This document shows, in pieces, positions 15,428 to 24,991 of a DNA stretch of 64,000 nucleotides. The position numbers were made by a program, and so were the translations under genes. This DNA is from an uncultured Planctomycetota bacterium. GTDB taxonomy: Bacteria > Planctomycetota > Phycisphaerae > UBA1845 > Fen-1342. Numbering within the stretch: position 1 is the first letter of the stretch; every line of letters starts with the position of its first letter. The stretch is from positions 62,001 through 126,000 of the forward strand of contig CAADGL010000017.1 of the NCBI GenBank assembly GCA_900696525.1, given 5' to 3'. The notes beneath the pieces are model-generated. The model had not been told where the DNA came from and ran no database searches. It was given only the letters and a program-made list of their open reading frames with translations.

Positions 15428-17881
15428 TCAGCGTATCTCCGACTCCGGCGATTCGGAACCCGGGGACTCGGCCCGGCCCGGCGGCTGCCCGACGTAGGTG
15501 ATCGGGATGCGCACGCGGTAGAGCGTCAGCCCGCCGCGGTTCTTCAATGGCGACCCGTCCCGCTGGAGCTGCGCCGGACCGGGCAGCCGCGCCCAGAGCA
15601 GCGCGACGGCCTGGCCGCGCGTCAGCCAGTGAGAGACATCGCGATCAACCAGGCCGACGGCGTTGAGCGGGTAGCCGATGGAGTCGAACCCGCCGCGGGC
15701 CGCGTTGTGCTGATACAGGTTGCGGGTCGAGAGCAGCAGGGCGGCGGCGATGTCGGCTTCGATGGCGTCGAGGGCGAGCAGGCCGGTGGTGCCGACGACG
15801 CCGGGGGCCCAGTGCGTGACCTGGACATCCCAGAGCGTGGGGGGCTCTGGGCGGTTGCGCTCGTCGGGCTCGTTGCGCGCCAGCCAGCGCTCCGTGGCCT
15901 CGTCGAGCGCGCGATACTCGCGCTCTCCGAGGCGGTCGGCGCGGGTGTTGGGCGGCAGGCTGCCGAGCGAGAGCGCGAGCACACCGGCCGCGGGCGGGAC
16001 CGCGTTGACGTTTCTATAGAGCGGGCGATAGGGCCGGTTGAGCGTCGAGGCCCGCGCGGGCACGTCTCCGCCGACGTCGTCGCGCAGGCGCGGGTCGATG
16101 TAGAGCAGGTAGCCGCCGGCGAGATCAAGGCCCAGGTCGTGGACGAGGTAGCTCTCGGGTCGCAGTCGGCCGTCGTCGCGGCCGGCGACAAGCTGTCCGC
16201 GGATCGTGCCGTCGAGGGCGCCGGCCCAGTAGCCCTCGAACTGCTTGAGCGTGGCGCGCATCAGGACGTCCTCGAGCAGGCCGCGCTTCGGCCGCGCCGT
16301 GTAGCGGTCGGGCGTCTTGAAGTGCGACGGCTCCATGGGCCCGCGCGACAGGCCGCGCAGATAAGCCGCCGGCGCGTTCGGCTCCGACTCGAGCTGGAGG
16401 TTGTCGCGCTGCCGCCCGCTGCTGCGATAGCCGAAGAAGACGGCGCCGCGCGCCGCCGCCGCGCCCGCCTCGACGTCGAGCAGGCTGATCGTCTGTACGT
16501 TCTGCCAGCCGCGCGTCAGTTGCACGGTCCCGAGGCTCAGCACGCTGGCCGCGGCGGCGAACACGGCGAAGACGGTCCAGCTCAGGTGCCGGAGGTTCTT
16601 GCGATGCAGCCAGGCCCAGCTTGCCAGCGTCGAGACGGCGATGTAGCCGGCGACGAACAGCATGGCCAGAACGAGCAGCAGGCTGCCGAGCTGCTGGAAC
16701 TCGATCGGCCGCACGACCCGGCTGTAGAGATCGCGCTCGTAGGTCTGCATCAGATACGCCTGCTCGGTCTCGCGCTGCACGAACGCCGGATCGAGCCGCC
16801 ACACGTCGAGCATCTGCGCCAGCAGCGCCTCGCGCCGCAGTTGCGGAATTGCCCCGGTGAGGTCGCGCAGGCTCGTGGCGCAGACCGTGACGCGCCCGCT
16901 GCCGACCGCCTGCGTGAACAGCAGCGGCGCCGGACGGCCGCCGGGCAACTGGTCGGTGAACATCCGCGTCGCGCCGGCGTCGCGGACGACGGCGATGTTG
17001 ATGGGCCGCTCGAACACGCGGGTCTCGACGGAGCCGTATCGTTGCAGAAAGAACGGCAGCGTCGCCACCTGCTCGGTCGGCGCATCGCCGCTGACCGGCA
17101 GGATGGCGCCGAGCGCCGTGCCGCGGATGCGCGGCCACGCGTCGCCGAGCCCGACGATGAGCTGGCCGCCGCAGCGCACCCAGTCGATCAGGGCGGTGAG
17201 CTGTGATTGGCTGAGCGAGCCCGGGTCGGGCGTGTCCCAGGCGATCACCTGGGCCGCTTCGAGGCCCCACCAGCGGTCGGGGAGGTTCGCCGCGGGTCTC
17301 CGCGAGACGACGACGCCGCGGTTGTGCGTGCGTGTGCCGAACTCGCCCGCCGCCGCTCCCTGGCTTTCGAGCACCTGCAAGGCGGTCCACTGCGGCTGGC
17401 TGATATCGAGGACCAGCAGGGAGTTCTCGGGCAGCAGGTCGAACAAGGGTGTGTCGGCGCGGCTGATGACGGCTCCGTCCTGGCTGAGCACGTTGATGCG
17501 GAGCACCCCGTCGGATCCACCGGCGCCGTAGAGCCAGGCTAGCCGTTCTACGCCGGGCGTGACCACGAGGGGGCCTTCGACGAAACGCACCCGATCGCCG
17601 TCGATGTCGATGCACTCGGTCCCCAGGAACACGTCGAGCGGGTCGCTGGTGTTGGCGCGCAGCGACACGACGATCGGTATCCACTGCCCGCTGCGGGCGA
17701 CATAGCCCGTTGGCGAGACGGCCGGAAAGGCGGCTTGCCGCACGTCGAGGACGACCGGCTGGGCCACGAGCGGGACGGCGGCCAGAACGGCGGCCAGCAG
17801 CGACGCGGCGCCGGCGGCCCAATGCGTCCGGGTGCTGCCGGGGCGCGTCTCGATGTCGGAGCGCGGCGTCACGCGCGGCAT
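15428..17881 (-). CDS. large membrane protein partner of the ABC ATPase, glutamine-amidotransferase-like ectodomain
   Basis: An 817-residue protein: a signal peptide or N-terminal membrane helix (about residues 21-41), a long extracytoplasmic region of about 360 residues, two or more transmembrane helices near 395-455 (LGSLLLVLAMLFVAGYIAV and LSWTVFAVFAAAASVLSL), then another large soluble part and no clear C-terminal anchor. The first ectodomain has a class-I-GATase-like/DUF4350-type pattern (LTALIDWVRCGGQLIVGLGD, then a later VGSGRVTVCATSLRDLTG). Such proteins are often found beside ABC-2 ATPases in planctomycetes and are thought to be envelope components; no catalytic triad was identified. 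The pairing with the ATPase downstream is from position. Exact function is unknown. Confidence 0.72.
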   Translation of the reverse strand: MPRVTPRSDIETRPGSTRTHWAAGAASLLAAVLAAVPLVAQPVVLDVRQAAFPAVSPTGYVARSGQWIPIVVSLRANTSDPLDVFLGTECIDIDGDRVRFVEGPLVVTPGVERLAWLYGAGGSDGVLRINVLSQDGAVISRADTPLFDLLPENSLLVLDISQPQWTALQVLESQGAAAGEFGTRTHNRGVVVSRRPAANLPDRWWGLEAAQVIAWDTPDPGSLSQSQLTALIDWVRCGGQLIVGLGDAWPRIRGTALGAILPVSGDAPTEQVATLPFFLQRYGSVETRVFERPINIAVVRDAGATRMFTDQLPGGRPAPLLFTQAVGSGRVTVCATSLRDLTGAIPQLRREALLAQMLDVWRLDPAFVQRETEQAYLMQTYERDLYSRVVRPIEFQQLGSLLLVLAMLFVAGYIAVSTLASWAWLHRKNLRHLSWTVFAVFAAAASVLSLGTVQLTRGWQNVQTISLLDVEAGAAAARGAVFFGYRSSGRQRDNLQLESEPNAPAAYLRGLSRGPMEPSHFKTPDRYTARPKRGLLEDVLMRATLKQFEGYWAGALDGTIRGQLVAGRDDGRLRPESYLVHDLGLDLAGGYLLYIDPRLRDDVGGDVPARASTLNRPYRPLYRNVNAVPPAAGVLALSLGSLPPNTRADRLGEREYRALDEATERWLARNEPDERNRPEPPTLWDVQVTHWAPGVVGTTGLLALDAIEADIAAALLLSTRNLYQHNAARGGFDSIGYPLNAVGLVDRDVSHWLTRGQAVALLWARLPGPAQLQRDGSPLKNRGGLTLYRVRIPITYVGQPPGRAESPGSESPESEIR

Positions 17882-18008
17882 TATACGGGAGCCTGTTCGG
17901 CCACGGCCAACAAGCGCCGCGCGGCGTTTTCATGCGGGCGGCGGGGCGGGTATAACCAGCGCCGCGCCGCCGGGCGAGGGGCCGGCGCCGCGAGTTGGAG
18001 AACACGTC

Positions 18009-20069
18009 ATGTCGGCTCGCAGGATGCTCTGGAAGCCGGACGCCGAGCGGGTGCGGCGGTCGCAGATGCACGCGTTCATGCAGCGCATCGCCGCCCGGCA
18101 TGGTGTCGCCACGGAGTGGGAGGCGCTGCGGCGCTGGTCGATCGAGCGGCGCGAGGTGTTCTGGCCCGAGCTGCTGGAGTTCGCGGAGATTGCGCCGAGC
18201 GCGCCGGCGGCGCGGGTTGTCAGCGGCGAAGGCATGCTCGGGACGCGCTGGTTCGAGGGCATGCGGCTGAACTACGCCCGGCACCTGCTGCGCTTCGACG
18301 ACGACGAGCCGGCGATCATCGCCGAGACCGAGACGCGCCAGCAGCGCGCCCTGTCGCATCGCGAGCTACGCGCGCACGTGGCGCGCTGCGCCGCGGCTAT
18401 GCGGGCCGACGGCGTGAAGGCCGGCGACCGCGTCGCCGCGTACATGCCGAACATACCCGAGACGATCGTGGCGATGCTCGCAACTGCCAGCATCGGGGCG
18501 ATCTGGTCGTCGTGCTCGCCCGACTTCGGCGCGCAGGCGGTCGTCGATCGCTTCGGCCAGATCGAGCCGAAGGTGCTGTTTGCGACGGACGGGTACACCT
18601 ACGGCGGAAAGGTGTTCAGTCTCGAACAGCGGCACGCCGAGATCATCGAGCGGATACCGTCGATTGAGCGGCTTGTGCTGGTGCCGTTCGTGAACGCGGA
18701 GCTTCTGGACGCGGATCAGAGAATGGCGGCGGATCAGACACCGCCCACGCGTCCGGCGGTCGGCTTCTCGGCGAACGCCGAGCTGGAGCTAGGCAGCGTT
18801 AAGCTCGTGCGCGATGGGCGGACTGTCCGCGAGTACCGGCCTGACCTCTGGGGGCACTACTTGCGAGTCGGGAAAGCGCCGCCGCCGCTCGCGTTCGAGG
18901 AAGTCCTCTTCGATCACCCGCTGTTCATCATGTACAGCTCGGGCACGACCGGCGTGCCGAAGTGCATCGTGCACGGCCACGGCGGCACGCTGCTCCAGCA
19001 CATGAAGGAGCTGATGCTGCACACCGACCTGCGGGGCGGCGAGCGCATTTTCTATTTCACCACCTGCGGGTGGATGATGTGGAACTGGCTGGTCAGCGGG
19101 CTGGGCTGCGGCGCGGCGCTGGTGCTGTACGAGGGCAACCCGGCGTATCCGGACGCGCACCGGCTGTGGGAGCTGGCCGAACGCACGAAGCTGCACGTCT
19201 TCGGCACCAGCCCGAAGTTCCTCGGCGCTTGCCAGAAGGCCGGCATTCATCCCGGCCGCGACCACGACCTGAGCGCCCTGCGCTGCGTCTGCTCGACGGG
19301 TTCGCCGCTCAGCGAGGAGCTGTTCGCGTGGGTCTACCGCGAGGTGAAGGGCGACTTGCAGCTTTCGAGCATCTCCGGCGGGACCGACATCATCTCGTGC
19401 TTCATGCTCGGCAACCCGCTGCTGCCCGTCCATGCGGGCGAGATCCAGTGCCGTGGGCTGGGCATGGACGTGCGGGCCTGGGACGACGACGGCCGCGAGG
19501 TCATCAACCAGAAGGGCGAGCTGGTCTGCACCAGCCCGTTTCCATCCCAGCCCGTCTGCTTCTGGAACGACCCCGGCCAAAGCAAGTACCGCGGCGCCTA
19601 TTTCGACCATTTCCCCGGTGTCTGGCGCCACGGCGACTACATCGAGATCACCGACACCGGCGGCGTGATTGTCTACGGCCGCTCCGACGCGACGCTGAAC
19701 CCCGGCGGCGTCCGCATCGGCACGGCGGAAATCTACCGCTGCGTCGAGGCACTGCCGGAGGTGCTCGACAGCCTGGCCTGCGGCCGCGAGGCGGACGACG
19801 ACGTGGAGATCTGCCTGTTCGTCGTGCTGCGGCCGGGGCTGACGCTCGACGCGGCGCTCAAGCAGCGCATCCGCGAGGCGATCGCCGCCGGCGCCAGCAA
19901 GCGGCACGTGCCGCGGCACATCGCGCAGGTCAGCGGCATTCCGGTCACGATCAGCGGCAAGAAGGTCGAGCTGGCCGTGCAGAAGATCCTGCACGGCGAG
20001 GCCGTCACCAACCGCGACGCGCTGGCGAATCCCGAAGTGCTCGACGAGTTCCGCTCGGCCATCCGCTGA
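18009..20069 (+). CDS. acetoacetyl-CoA synthetase
   Basis: A 686-residue AMP-forming acyl-CoA ligase. The P-loop MYSSGTTGVPKCIVHGHGG (residues about 307-325) and the following TTCGWMMWNWLVSGLGCG block are typical of acetoacetate-CoA ligases (AacS) rather than acetyl-CoA synthetase; the N-terminal ACS domain (MRLNYARHLL) and C-terminal GRSDATLNPGGVRIGTAEIY with ISGKKVE lysine region are complete. It activates acetoacetate to acetoacetyl-CoA. ATG 18009 has GGAG 8 nt upstream; upstream in-frame codons are not domain sequence. It is divergent from the membrane protein gene at 17881 across 127 bp. There is no polyhydroxyalkanoate or ketone-body gene beside it. Confidence 0.9.
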   Translation: MSARRMLWKPDAERVRRSQMHAFMQRIAARHGVATEWEALRRWSIERREVFWPELLEFAEIAPSAPAARVVSGEGMLGTRWFEGMRLNYARHLLRFDDDEPAIIAETETRQQRALSHRELRAHVARCAAAMRADGVKAGDRVAAYMPNIPETIVAMLATASIGAIWSSCSPDFGAQAVVDRFGQIEPKVLFATDGYTYGGKVFSLEQRHAEIIERIPSIERLVLVPFVNAELLDADQRMAADQTPPTRPAVGFSANAELELGSVKLVRDGRTVREYRPDLWGHYLRVGKAPPPLAFEEVLFDHPLFIMYSSGTTGVPKCIVHGHGGTLLQHMKELMLHTDLRGGERIFYFTTCGWMMWNWLVSGLGCGAALVLYEGNPAYPDAHRLWELAERTKLHVFGTSPKFLGACQKAGIHPGRDHDLSALRCVCSTGSPLSEELFAWVYREVKGDLQLSSISGGTDIISCFMLGNPLLPVHAGEIQCRGLGMDVRAWDDDGREVINQKGELVCTSPFPSQPVCFWNDPGQSKYRGAYFDHFPGVWRHGDYIEITDTGGVIVYGRSDATLNPGGVRIGTAEIYRCVEALPEVLDSLACGREADDDVEICLFVVLRPGLTLDAALKQRIREAIAAGASKRHVPRHIAQVSGIPVTISGKKVELAVQKILHGEAVTNRDALANPEVLDEFRSAIR

Positions 20070-20093
20070 CGGCCCGGCTGCGGACGCTCAACG

Positions 20094-20951
20094 TCAGTCG
20101 CCCGCCCGCGGCCGGCCATTGCGCGAGCGCACCGGCGACAGGTTGAACGCCGCGCCGCAGCCCGGCCTCGAGCAACGCACCGTGAGCGTCGGCACGCTGG
20201 CAAACTCGTCCGCTGTGGTGTTCTGGACCGCGAGCAGCGTCGGCAGAATCGCGTGCGCCGCGTGCGTACACAATCCCGCGGGCAGCGCCGCGCTCACTTC
20301 GAACTCCGCCGCAACCCCGCCCGCCGGGCAGCCGCCATCCGCCGGAGGTACAGCGGCGGTGACCCGCACGCAGCGCGGCCCGCGCTCGGAGGCTCCCGGC
20401 GCGCTCCGGCTCGCCGGACTGCCGCGTCGGACCTGCGGCGGCGCTGCGCTGCTGCCGCCCAGGCTCGCCGGCGATGCCAGGCCGGTGGGCGGCGCTTCCT
20501 TCGGAAGAGGGGCCTTGCCGGGCGCCTCGTCCGCGTCGAAGACCACGACGTCCGCCATGCGGTCCATCGCGAGGTTCGCGAGCTCGTCGGCGCGGCGATT
20601 GTGCTCGCGTCGGACGTGCTTCATCGTCCAGCAGGAGACGCGCAGCAGCAGGACCTGGACTTCGTGAAAAAGCTGCTGCAACGTCGGGTTCTTCACGCGG
20701 TACTGTCCGGTCAGTTGCCGCACGAGCAGCTCGCTGTCGGAGCAGATGGCGATCGGCTGCGGATCGCAGCGGCTGGCGCGCTGCAAGGCGCGGATGAGCG
20801 CCAGGTACTCGGCGGCGTTGTTGGTCTGAGTGCCCAGGAAGTAGCCGGCCTCGTGGATCGGGTGACCGTCTTCGGCGCGGATGACGACTCCGGCGCCGGC
20901 TGGCCCGGGGTTGCCGCGCGCCCCGCCGTCGATGTGGATGACCAGGCTCAC
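20094..20951 (-). CDS. ribonuclease HI-like protein with C-terminal extension
   Basis: A 285-residue RNase H fold protein that would cleave RNA in RNA/DNA hybrids. The N-terminal 130 residues hold the domain: HIDGGARGNPGPAGAG (first catalytic Asp), NNAAEYLALIRAL (Glu), ICSDSELLVRQL (Asp) and VRREHNRRADELAN (C-terminal Asp), the compact RnhA/YpdQ-like type. About 145 further residues are Pro/Ala/Gly-rich with several Cys (SRPGCGAAF near the end) and no domain was recognised. GTG 20951 overlaps the stop of the zinc-ribbon gene as GTGA, indicating coupled translation. This RNase H plus zinc-ribbon pairing recurs in several phyla by general knowledge. Confidence 0.87.
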   Translation of the reverse strand: MSLVIHIDGGARGNPGPAGAGVVIRAEDGHPIHEAGYFLGTQTNNAAEYLALIRALQRASRCDPQPIAICSDSELLVRQLTGQYRVKNPTLQQLFHEVQVLLLRVSCWTMKHVRREHNRRADELANLAMDRMADVVVFDADEAPGKAPLPKEAPPTGLASPASLGGSSAAPPQVRRGSPASRSAPGASERGPRCVRVTAAVPPADGGCPAGGVAAEFEVSAALPAGLCTHAAHAILPTLLAVQNTTADEFASVPTLTVRCSRPGCGAAFNLSPVRSRNGRPRAGD

Positions 20952-21676
20952 TTCTTGCCCAGGTAGAGAATGCGGCCGCAGGAGCGGCAACTGATCACGT
21001 CGTCGCGGACGGCGAGGGCGTTGGCGATCTCGGCGGTGAGGGATATGTGGCAGCCGTTGCAGATGTACTCGTCGCGACGGGGGCTGGGCCGCAGCACTTC
21101 GGCGAGGGCCTCGCCGTCGTAGCGGTCCGAGAGCCGCTGGAAATGGACCAACGTCGCGGGATCGAGGCCGGCGGCGGCGCGCTCGCGCTCGGCCGTGAGC
21201 TCGGCGAGGCGCTTCGAGTACGCATTGCGGGTGGATTCGAGCTGGCCGCGCAGCTCCTCGAGCCGCCGCCGCTCCCCGACGAGGGCGGTCTCGTGGGCGC
21301 CGAGGGAGGCGCGGGCTTCCTCGACGCGAGCCATGAGTTCGAGCGCTTTGCTTTCGAGCTTGGACAAATCGGCCTTCTCGTTGTTGAGCTGCTGGAGGAC
21401 GCTGGCGTATTCCTTGTTGGTCTTGACGGAGTTGAGATGCTCGCGGAGCTTGGCGATGTGGCCGCTGCGGGCCTTGATCTCGACGTCCAGGGCGTCGAAC
21501 TCACGCTGGGCGCGGTTGAGCTGCTCCCGCTCCGCACCGAGCGCGCCCTCGCCCCCCTGGAGCTTGCCCCCCTGGGCCGCGATCAGGCGCTCTTTCGCCT
21601 GCAACTGCCGGCGGATGTCCACGATCTGCAATTCGACATTCTGAAGTGCCCTCAGCGCGTCCAGCCTTGCCCCCAT
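20948..21676 (-). CDS. coiled-coil zinc-ribbon protein (zf-RING_7/CdsZ-like)
   Basis: A 242-residue protein with a long coiled coil (about residues 5-185, Leu/Glu/Lys heptads) and a C-terminal zinc ribbon with CNGCHISL near 206-213 and CRSCGRILYL near 230-239, i.e. four cysteines. This is the layout of the C4-type zinc-ribbon family that includes chlamydial CdsZ and other proteins of unclear role; some have been tied to ribosome hibernation or RNA metabolism. The start ATG 21676 has GGAGG 8 nt upstream and a promoter TTGCGG-17-CATAAT 52 nt further up. It is coupled to the RNase H-like gene, which suggests a joint nucleic-acid role. Confidence 0.85.
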   Translation of the reverse strand: MGARLDALRALQNVELQIVDIRRQLQAKERLIAAQGGKLQGGEGALGAEREQLNRAQREFDALDVEIKARSGHIAKLREHLNSVKTNKEYASVLQQLNNEKADLSKLESKALELMARVEEARASLGAHETALVGERRRLEELRGQLESTRNAYSKRLAELTAERERAAAGLDPATLVHFQRLSDRYDGEALAEVLRPSPRRDEYICNGCHISLTAEIANALAVRDDVISCRSCGRILYLGKK

Positions 21677-21727
21677 AAGCGCGGCCTCCGAAACCTGCGT
21701 ATGACCATGTCAAGGAGTAAACCATAC

Positions 21728-21756
21728 ATTATGCCCCCTGGCCGCCAGTTCCGCAA
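21728..21756 (-). promoter_or_regulatory. sigma-70-like promoter for the zinc-ribbon/RNase H operon
   Basis: On the minus strand TTGCGG (21756-21751) and CATAAT (21733-21728) are separated by exactly 17 bp. The expected start site is near 21721, giving a leader of about 45 nt that ends in a GGAGG ribosome site. Confidence 0.55.
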
Positions 21757-21766
21757 GCCGCGGCAC

Positions 21767-23578
21767 CTAGCCCGCGCGTGCTTGCCCGCCTTTCGCTGAC
21801 GCGTCATCCCGGCGGGCACTCACGACAGCCGCGGAAACGAACACCAGGGTCGCCAGACCGTAGCCGACGGCGACAGGCCAGGCGCGCGAGGCGTATGTCC
21901 GCGGCGCCGGAAGCGCTTCGGGTACGAATGGCGCGCGGGCCGTGCCGGACGCCGCGGTCGAGGAGGCGGGCGGCCGTCCGCCGGCGGGCGCCAAGCTCGG
22001 CGTCCCGTCGCCGGCGGCGGTCTGCCAGACGAAGAACTCGCGGATGACCGTCTGGCCCGCCCGGTGCTCGACCCGGTAGGCGTGGATGGCCCCGACGAGC
22101 GTGAGCACCGTGGCGGCGCCGGTCCAGAGCGCCGCCGTCCGGTAGCGCCGCTCGATCAGCGCCACGCCGACAGCGCTCAGAATCAGCGTGACGACGAACC
22201 AGCTCGAGTTGGCGCCGGTGAGCGTGAGCAGCCCCGGCAGCCACTGCGTCGCGGGCGTCGGCGCGATCAGCACGTCGATGAGCGAGACGCCGACGCCGGG
22301 ATAGTCGAAGTACAGGCCGAGATTGACGACGATGATGGCGGCCATGGCGGGGAAGAGGGCGATGGCGACGGCGGGCGCGTGCTCGCGGGGCGTCGCCTGG
22401 AAGGCCTGGGCGGTGATGATGAGGCCGATGTAGGCGACGATCGCCGCTCCCGCCTCGATGGGGATCAGCGCGCCGAGCAGCGGCCCGAGCCCGAGCAGGA
22501 AGATCGCGGTGAAGAACACGCCGTTAAGCACGGAGTATCCCGACCGCGCGCCGAGCGCCTTCCAGCCCGGGTGCCCGATGTAGATCGTCGTCGGAAAGCA
22601 GGAGCCGAACAGGGCGGCGGCGATGCTGCCGACGCCGTTGACGGCCAGCGAAGGGGCGGTGGCGAAGCGGTCGCCGCCGGCCTCGGCCGACTCGATGTTC
22701 TGGAGCGATCCGAGGACGTTGATCACGCCCATCGGCACGGAGACGGTCAGGTACAAAAGCACGAGCTGCGGATTCTCGGTGAGCAGCCGCCAGATGTGAT
22801 CCGCGACGAAGACCGGCGCGATCCACTGCACGCGCGAGAAATCGCCGCTTCCGTCGGCGCCGCGGCCGAGCGCGTCGACGACCGCGGTGCCCGACATCGG
22901 CACGCCGCCGAACCAGTCCCCGCCGGCGAGCGTCGCCCCCCAGGCGATGATGGTCCCGGCGAGGACCGCGACGAGACCGCCGGGCAGTCGCCAAGGGAAG
23001 CGGAAGCGCGCGTAGTACGCCAGCAGGAGGATCGCGAGGGGCAGGATGCCGACGAGCGGCCGGGTGTAGATGCGAAAGGCAAAGTCGGCGGCGATGAAGG
23101 TGATGCCGACCGCGGCCAGAACTCCGAGCAGGGCGGCGCGTGGCGTGGCGCGCCGGAGGCGCTCGGCGGCGAATGCGCCGAGGAGCTCGACCAGGCCGCT
23201 GACGAGGCAGGCGACAAGCCCCGCCTGCCAGGCGAGCTCGGCGCTGCCGGTCGAGCGGTAGATCGGCCCCATGATGAAGAGGCAGTAGGCGATCACCGAG
23301 GGCGTGTTGATGCCGTAGGGCAGCGCCGTGCAGCCGGGGTTGCCGTCACGCCGCGCCACGTAGCGCGCCTGGATGCCGTAGAAGACGTTGCCGACCAGCA
23401 GGCTGATGGCGACCCCGGGGAGGATGCGCTGGAACACCAGCTCATCGGAGAGGCCGGCGACGTAGCGGCACAGGTCGACGATGAGCAGGACCTGCACGAG
23501 GTTGTCGACCATGAGGCCGAAGAACCCGTCGAGGTCGCCACGCGTCCAGAGCGGAAGGCGCAGAGGCTTTTCTGACAT
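21767..23578 (-). CDS. NCS2-like (xanthine/uracil type) permease
   Basis: A 603-residue membrane protein with about 12-13 hydrophobic segments up to residue 500, then a Pro/Ala-rich loop and one last transmembrane helix. The pattern GNPGCTALPYGINTPSV (residues 80-96) and SLQNIESAEAGGDRF (near 295-309) resembles the AzgA/NCS2 purine permeases, in which the corresponding helices form the substrate site. Uncharacterised planctomycete NCS2-like proteins are common, so the nucleobase specificity is not assured. The C-terminal 90 residues (after position 505) are extra compared with the usual 430-480. A promoter for the next operon lies inside the start of the intergenic space downstream. Confidence 0.82.
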   Translation of the reverse strand: MSEKPLRLPLWTRGDLDGFFGLMVDNLVQVLLIVDLCRYVAGLSDELVFQRILPGVAISLLVGNVFYGIQARYVARRDGNPGCTALPYGINTPSVIAYCLFIMGPIYRSTGSAELAWQAGLVACLVSGLVELLGAFAAERLRRATPRAALLGVLAAVGITFIAADFAFRIYTRPLVGILPLAILLLAYYARFRFPWRLPGGLVAVLAGTIIAWGATLAGGDWFGGVPMSGTAVVDALGRGADGSGDFSRVQWIAPVFVADHIWRLLTENPQLVLLYLTVSVPMGVINVLGSLQNIESAEAGGDRFATAPSLAVNGVGSIAAALFGSCFPTTIYIGHPGWKALGARSGYSVLNGVFFTAIFLLGLGPLLGALIPIEAGAAIVAYIGLIITAQAFQATPREHAPAVAIALFPAMAAIIVVNLGLYFDYPGVGVSLIDVLIAPTPATQWLPGLLTLTGANSSWFVVTLILSAVGVALIERRYRTAALWTGAATVLTLVGAIHAYRVEHRAGQTVIREFFVWQTAAGDGTPSLAPAGGRPPASSTAASGTARAPFVPEALPAPRTYASRAWPVAVGYGLATLVFVSAAVVSARRDDASAKGGQARAG

Positions 23579-23638
23579 GCAACACCGCCGGGTCCATCTC
23601 GTGCGACTGGGCCGCCATGCATCGTAGTTCGCGCGTTG

Positions 23639-24973
23639 TTACCCATCAACGGAGGACGGCGGGTGACGGGCCGTGCCGTCCGTCTCGGTGATGAGCCGCG
23701 CCGAGCGGCCCCAGGTGAAGTAGTTCCACGCCCATTGCAGCATGACCAGCAGCCGGTTCTCGAACTGGATGAGGTTCAGGATGTGCACGAACAGCCATAG
23801 CAGCCACGCCCAGTAGCCGGAGAATCGCACCCAGCCGAAATCCACCACCGCCGCCGCACGCCCGATCGTCGCCATGCTGCCCGGGTCGACGTAGCTGAAC
23901 GCGGGGAGGGCAGCGCCGTCGAGGCGCGCCCGGATGAGCTTCGCGACGTAGGCGCCTTGCTGCATGGCGACCGGCGCGACACCGGGCAGGGGCCTGCCGC
24001 TGGCGTCACGCGCGTGGGCCAGGTCGCCGATGACGAAGATTTGCGGATGGTCTGGAATGCTCAGGTCGGGCCGGACGACGACGCGTCCGGCGCGATCGAG
24101 CTCGGCCCCGCACGCCGTCGCCAGCGCCGCGCCAAGGGGCGACGCCTGCACGCCCGCCGCCCACAGCACGACGCGGCAGCCGACAGCCGTCGCCATGTCG
24201 CCGCTGCGAATGGTCACGCCGTCGGGGCGCACGTCGCTCACCAGGCTACGCGTGAGGACGGTGACGCCCAGGCGCTCGAGCGAGCGCTGCGCCTTGCGGG
24301 AAAGGTCGGGCGGGTACATGGGCAGCACCCGCTCCGACCCTTCCACGAGGAGGATTCGGGCCGACGCCGGATCGATCCGCCGAAAATCGCGCCTGAGCGT
24401 CCGGCGGGCGATCTCGGCCAATGCGCCGGCCAGCTCAACGCCTGTGGGTCCTGCCCCCACGACGACGAAGGTGAGCCACTCCCTGATACGCTCGGGAGAC
24501 GTTTCGAGTTCGGCGTCCTCGAACGCGGAGAGGATCTTGGCTCGTATCCGCGTGGCGTCCTCTATTGTCTTGAGACCCGGCGCCCAGCTCTCCCAGGCGG
24601 GGTTGCCGAAGTAGTTGTGCCGCACGCCGGCCGCGACGACGAGCGTGTCGTACGTGAACGCGCAGTCGCGGCCGCCGTCGTGCGCGAGGACGCGCCGGCC
24701 GGGGACGTCGAAACCGGTGACATCCGCCATCACGACGCGGCAGTTGCGCTGCCGCGCCAGCACGCCGCGCAGCGGGGCGGCGATGTTCGCCGGCGACAGT
24801 CCCCCGGTCGCGACCTGGTACAGCAGCGGCTGAAACAGGTGGTAGTTCCGGCGGTCGATCAGCGTGACGCTGATATCGGCGCCGGCGAGGGACCGGGCAC
24901 AGTAGAGGCCGGCAAAGCCGCCGCCGACGATGACGACCCGCGGTCGCGGGGAGATGGCGCCAGGCTGGCTCAT
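23639..24973 (-). CDS. ndh: type II NADH dehydrogenase (NDH-2)
   Basis: A 444-residue FAD-dependent NADH:quinone oxidoreductase, single subunit and non-proton-pumping. Two Rossmann motifs are seen: VVIVGGGFAGLYCARSL at residues 13-29 (FAD) and VVVGAGPTGVELAGALAEI near 169-187 (NADH). The quinone-site-like AMQQGAYVA motif lies near 338-346, IGDLAH near 316-321, and the C-terminus has an amphipathic/hydrophobic membrane stretch (YWAWLLWLFVHILNLIQFENR). These identify NDH-2 rather than a sulfide:quinone reductase. It starts 18 bp after the stop of the ThuA gene upstream on the same strand. It offers an electron entry route independent of the complex I subunit encoded as an orphan at 12.5 kb. Confidence 0.92.
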   Translation of the reverse strand: MSQPGAISPRPRVVIVGGGFAGLYCARSLAGADISVTLIDRRNYHLFQPLLYQVATGGLSPANIAAPLRGVLARQRNCRVVMADVTGFDVPGRRVLAHDGGRDCAFTYDTLVVAAGVRHNYFGNPAWESWAPGLKTIEDATRIRAKILSAFEDAELETSPERIREWLTFVVVGAGPTGVELAGALAEIARRTLRRDFRRIDPASARILLVEGSERVLPMYPPDLSRKAQRSLERLGVTVLTRSLVSDVRPDGVTIRSGDMATAVGCRVVLWAAGVQASPLGAALATACGAELDRAGRVVVRPDLSIPDHPQIFVIGDLAHARDASGRPLPGVAPVAMQQGAYVAKLIRARLDGAALPAFSYVDPGSMATIGRAAAVVDFGWVRFSGYWAWLLWLFVHILNLIQFENRLLVMLQWAWNYFTWGRSARLITETDGTARHPPSSVDG

Positions 24974-24991
24974 CGGAAGTCCGCCACCCGG

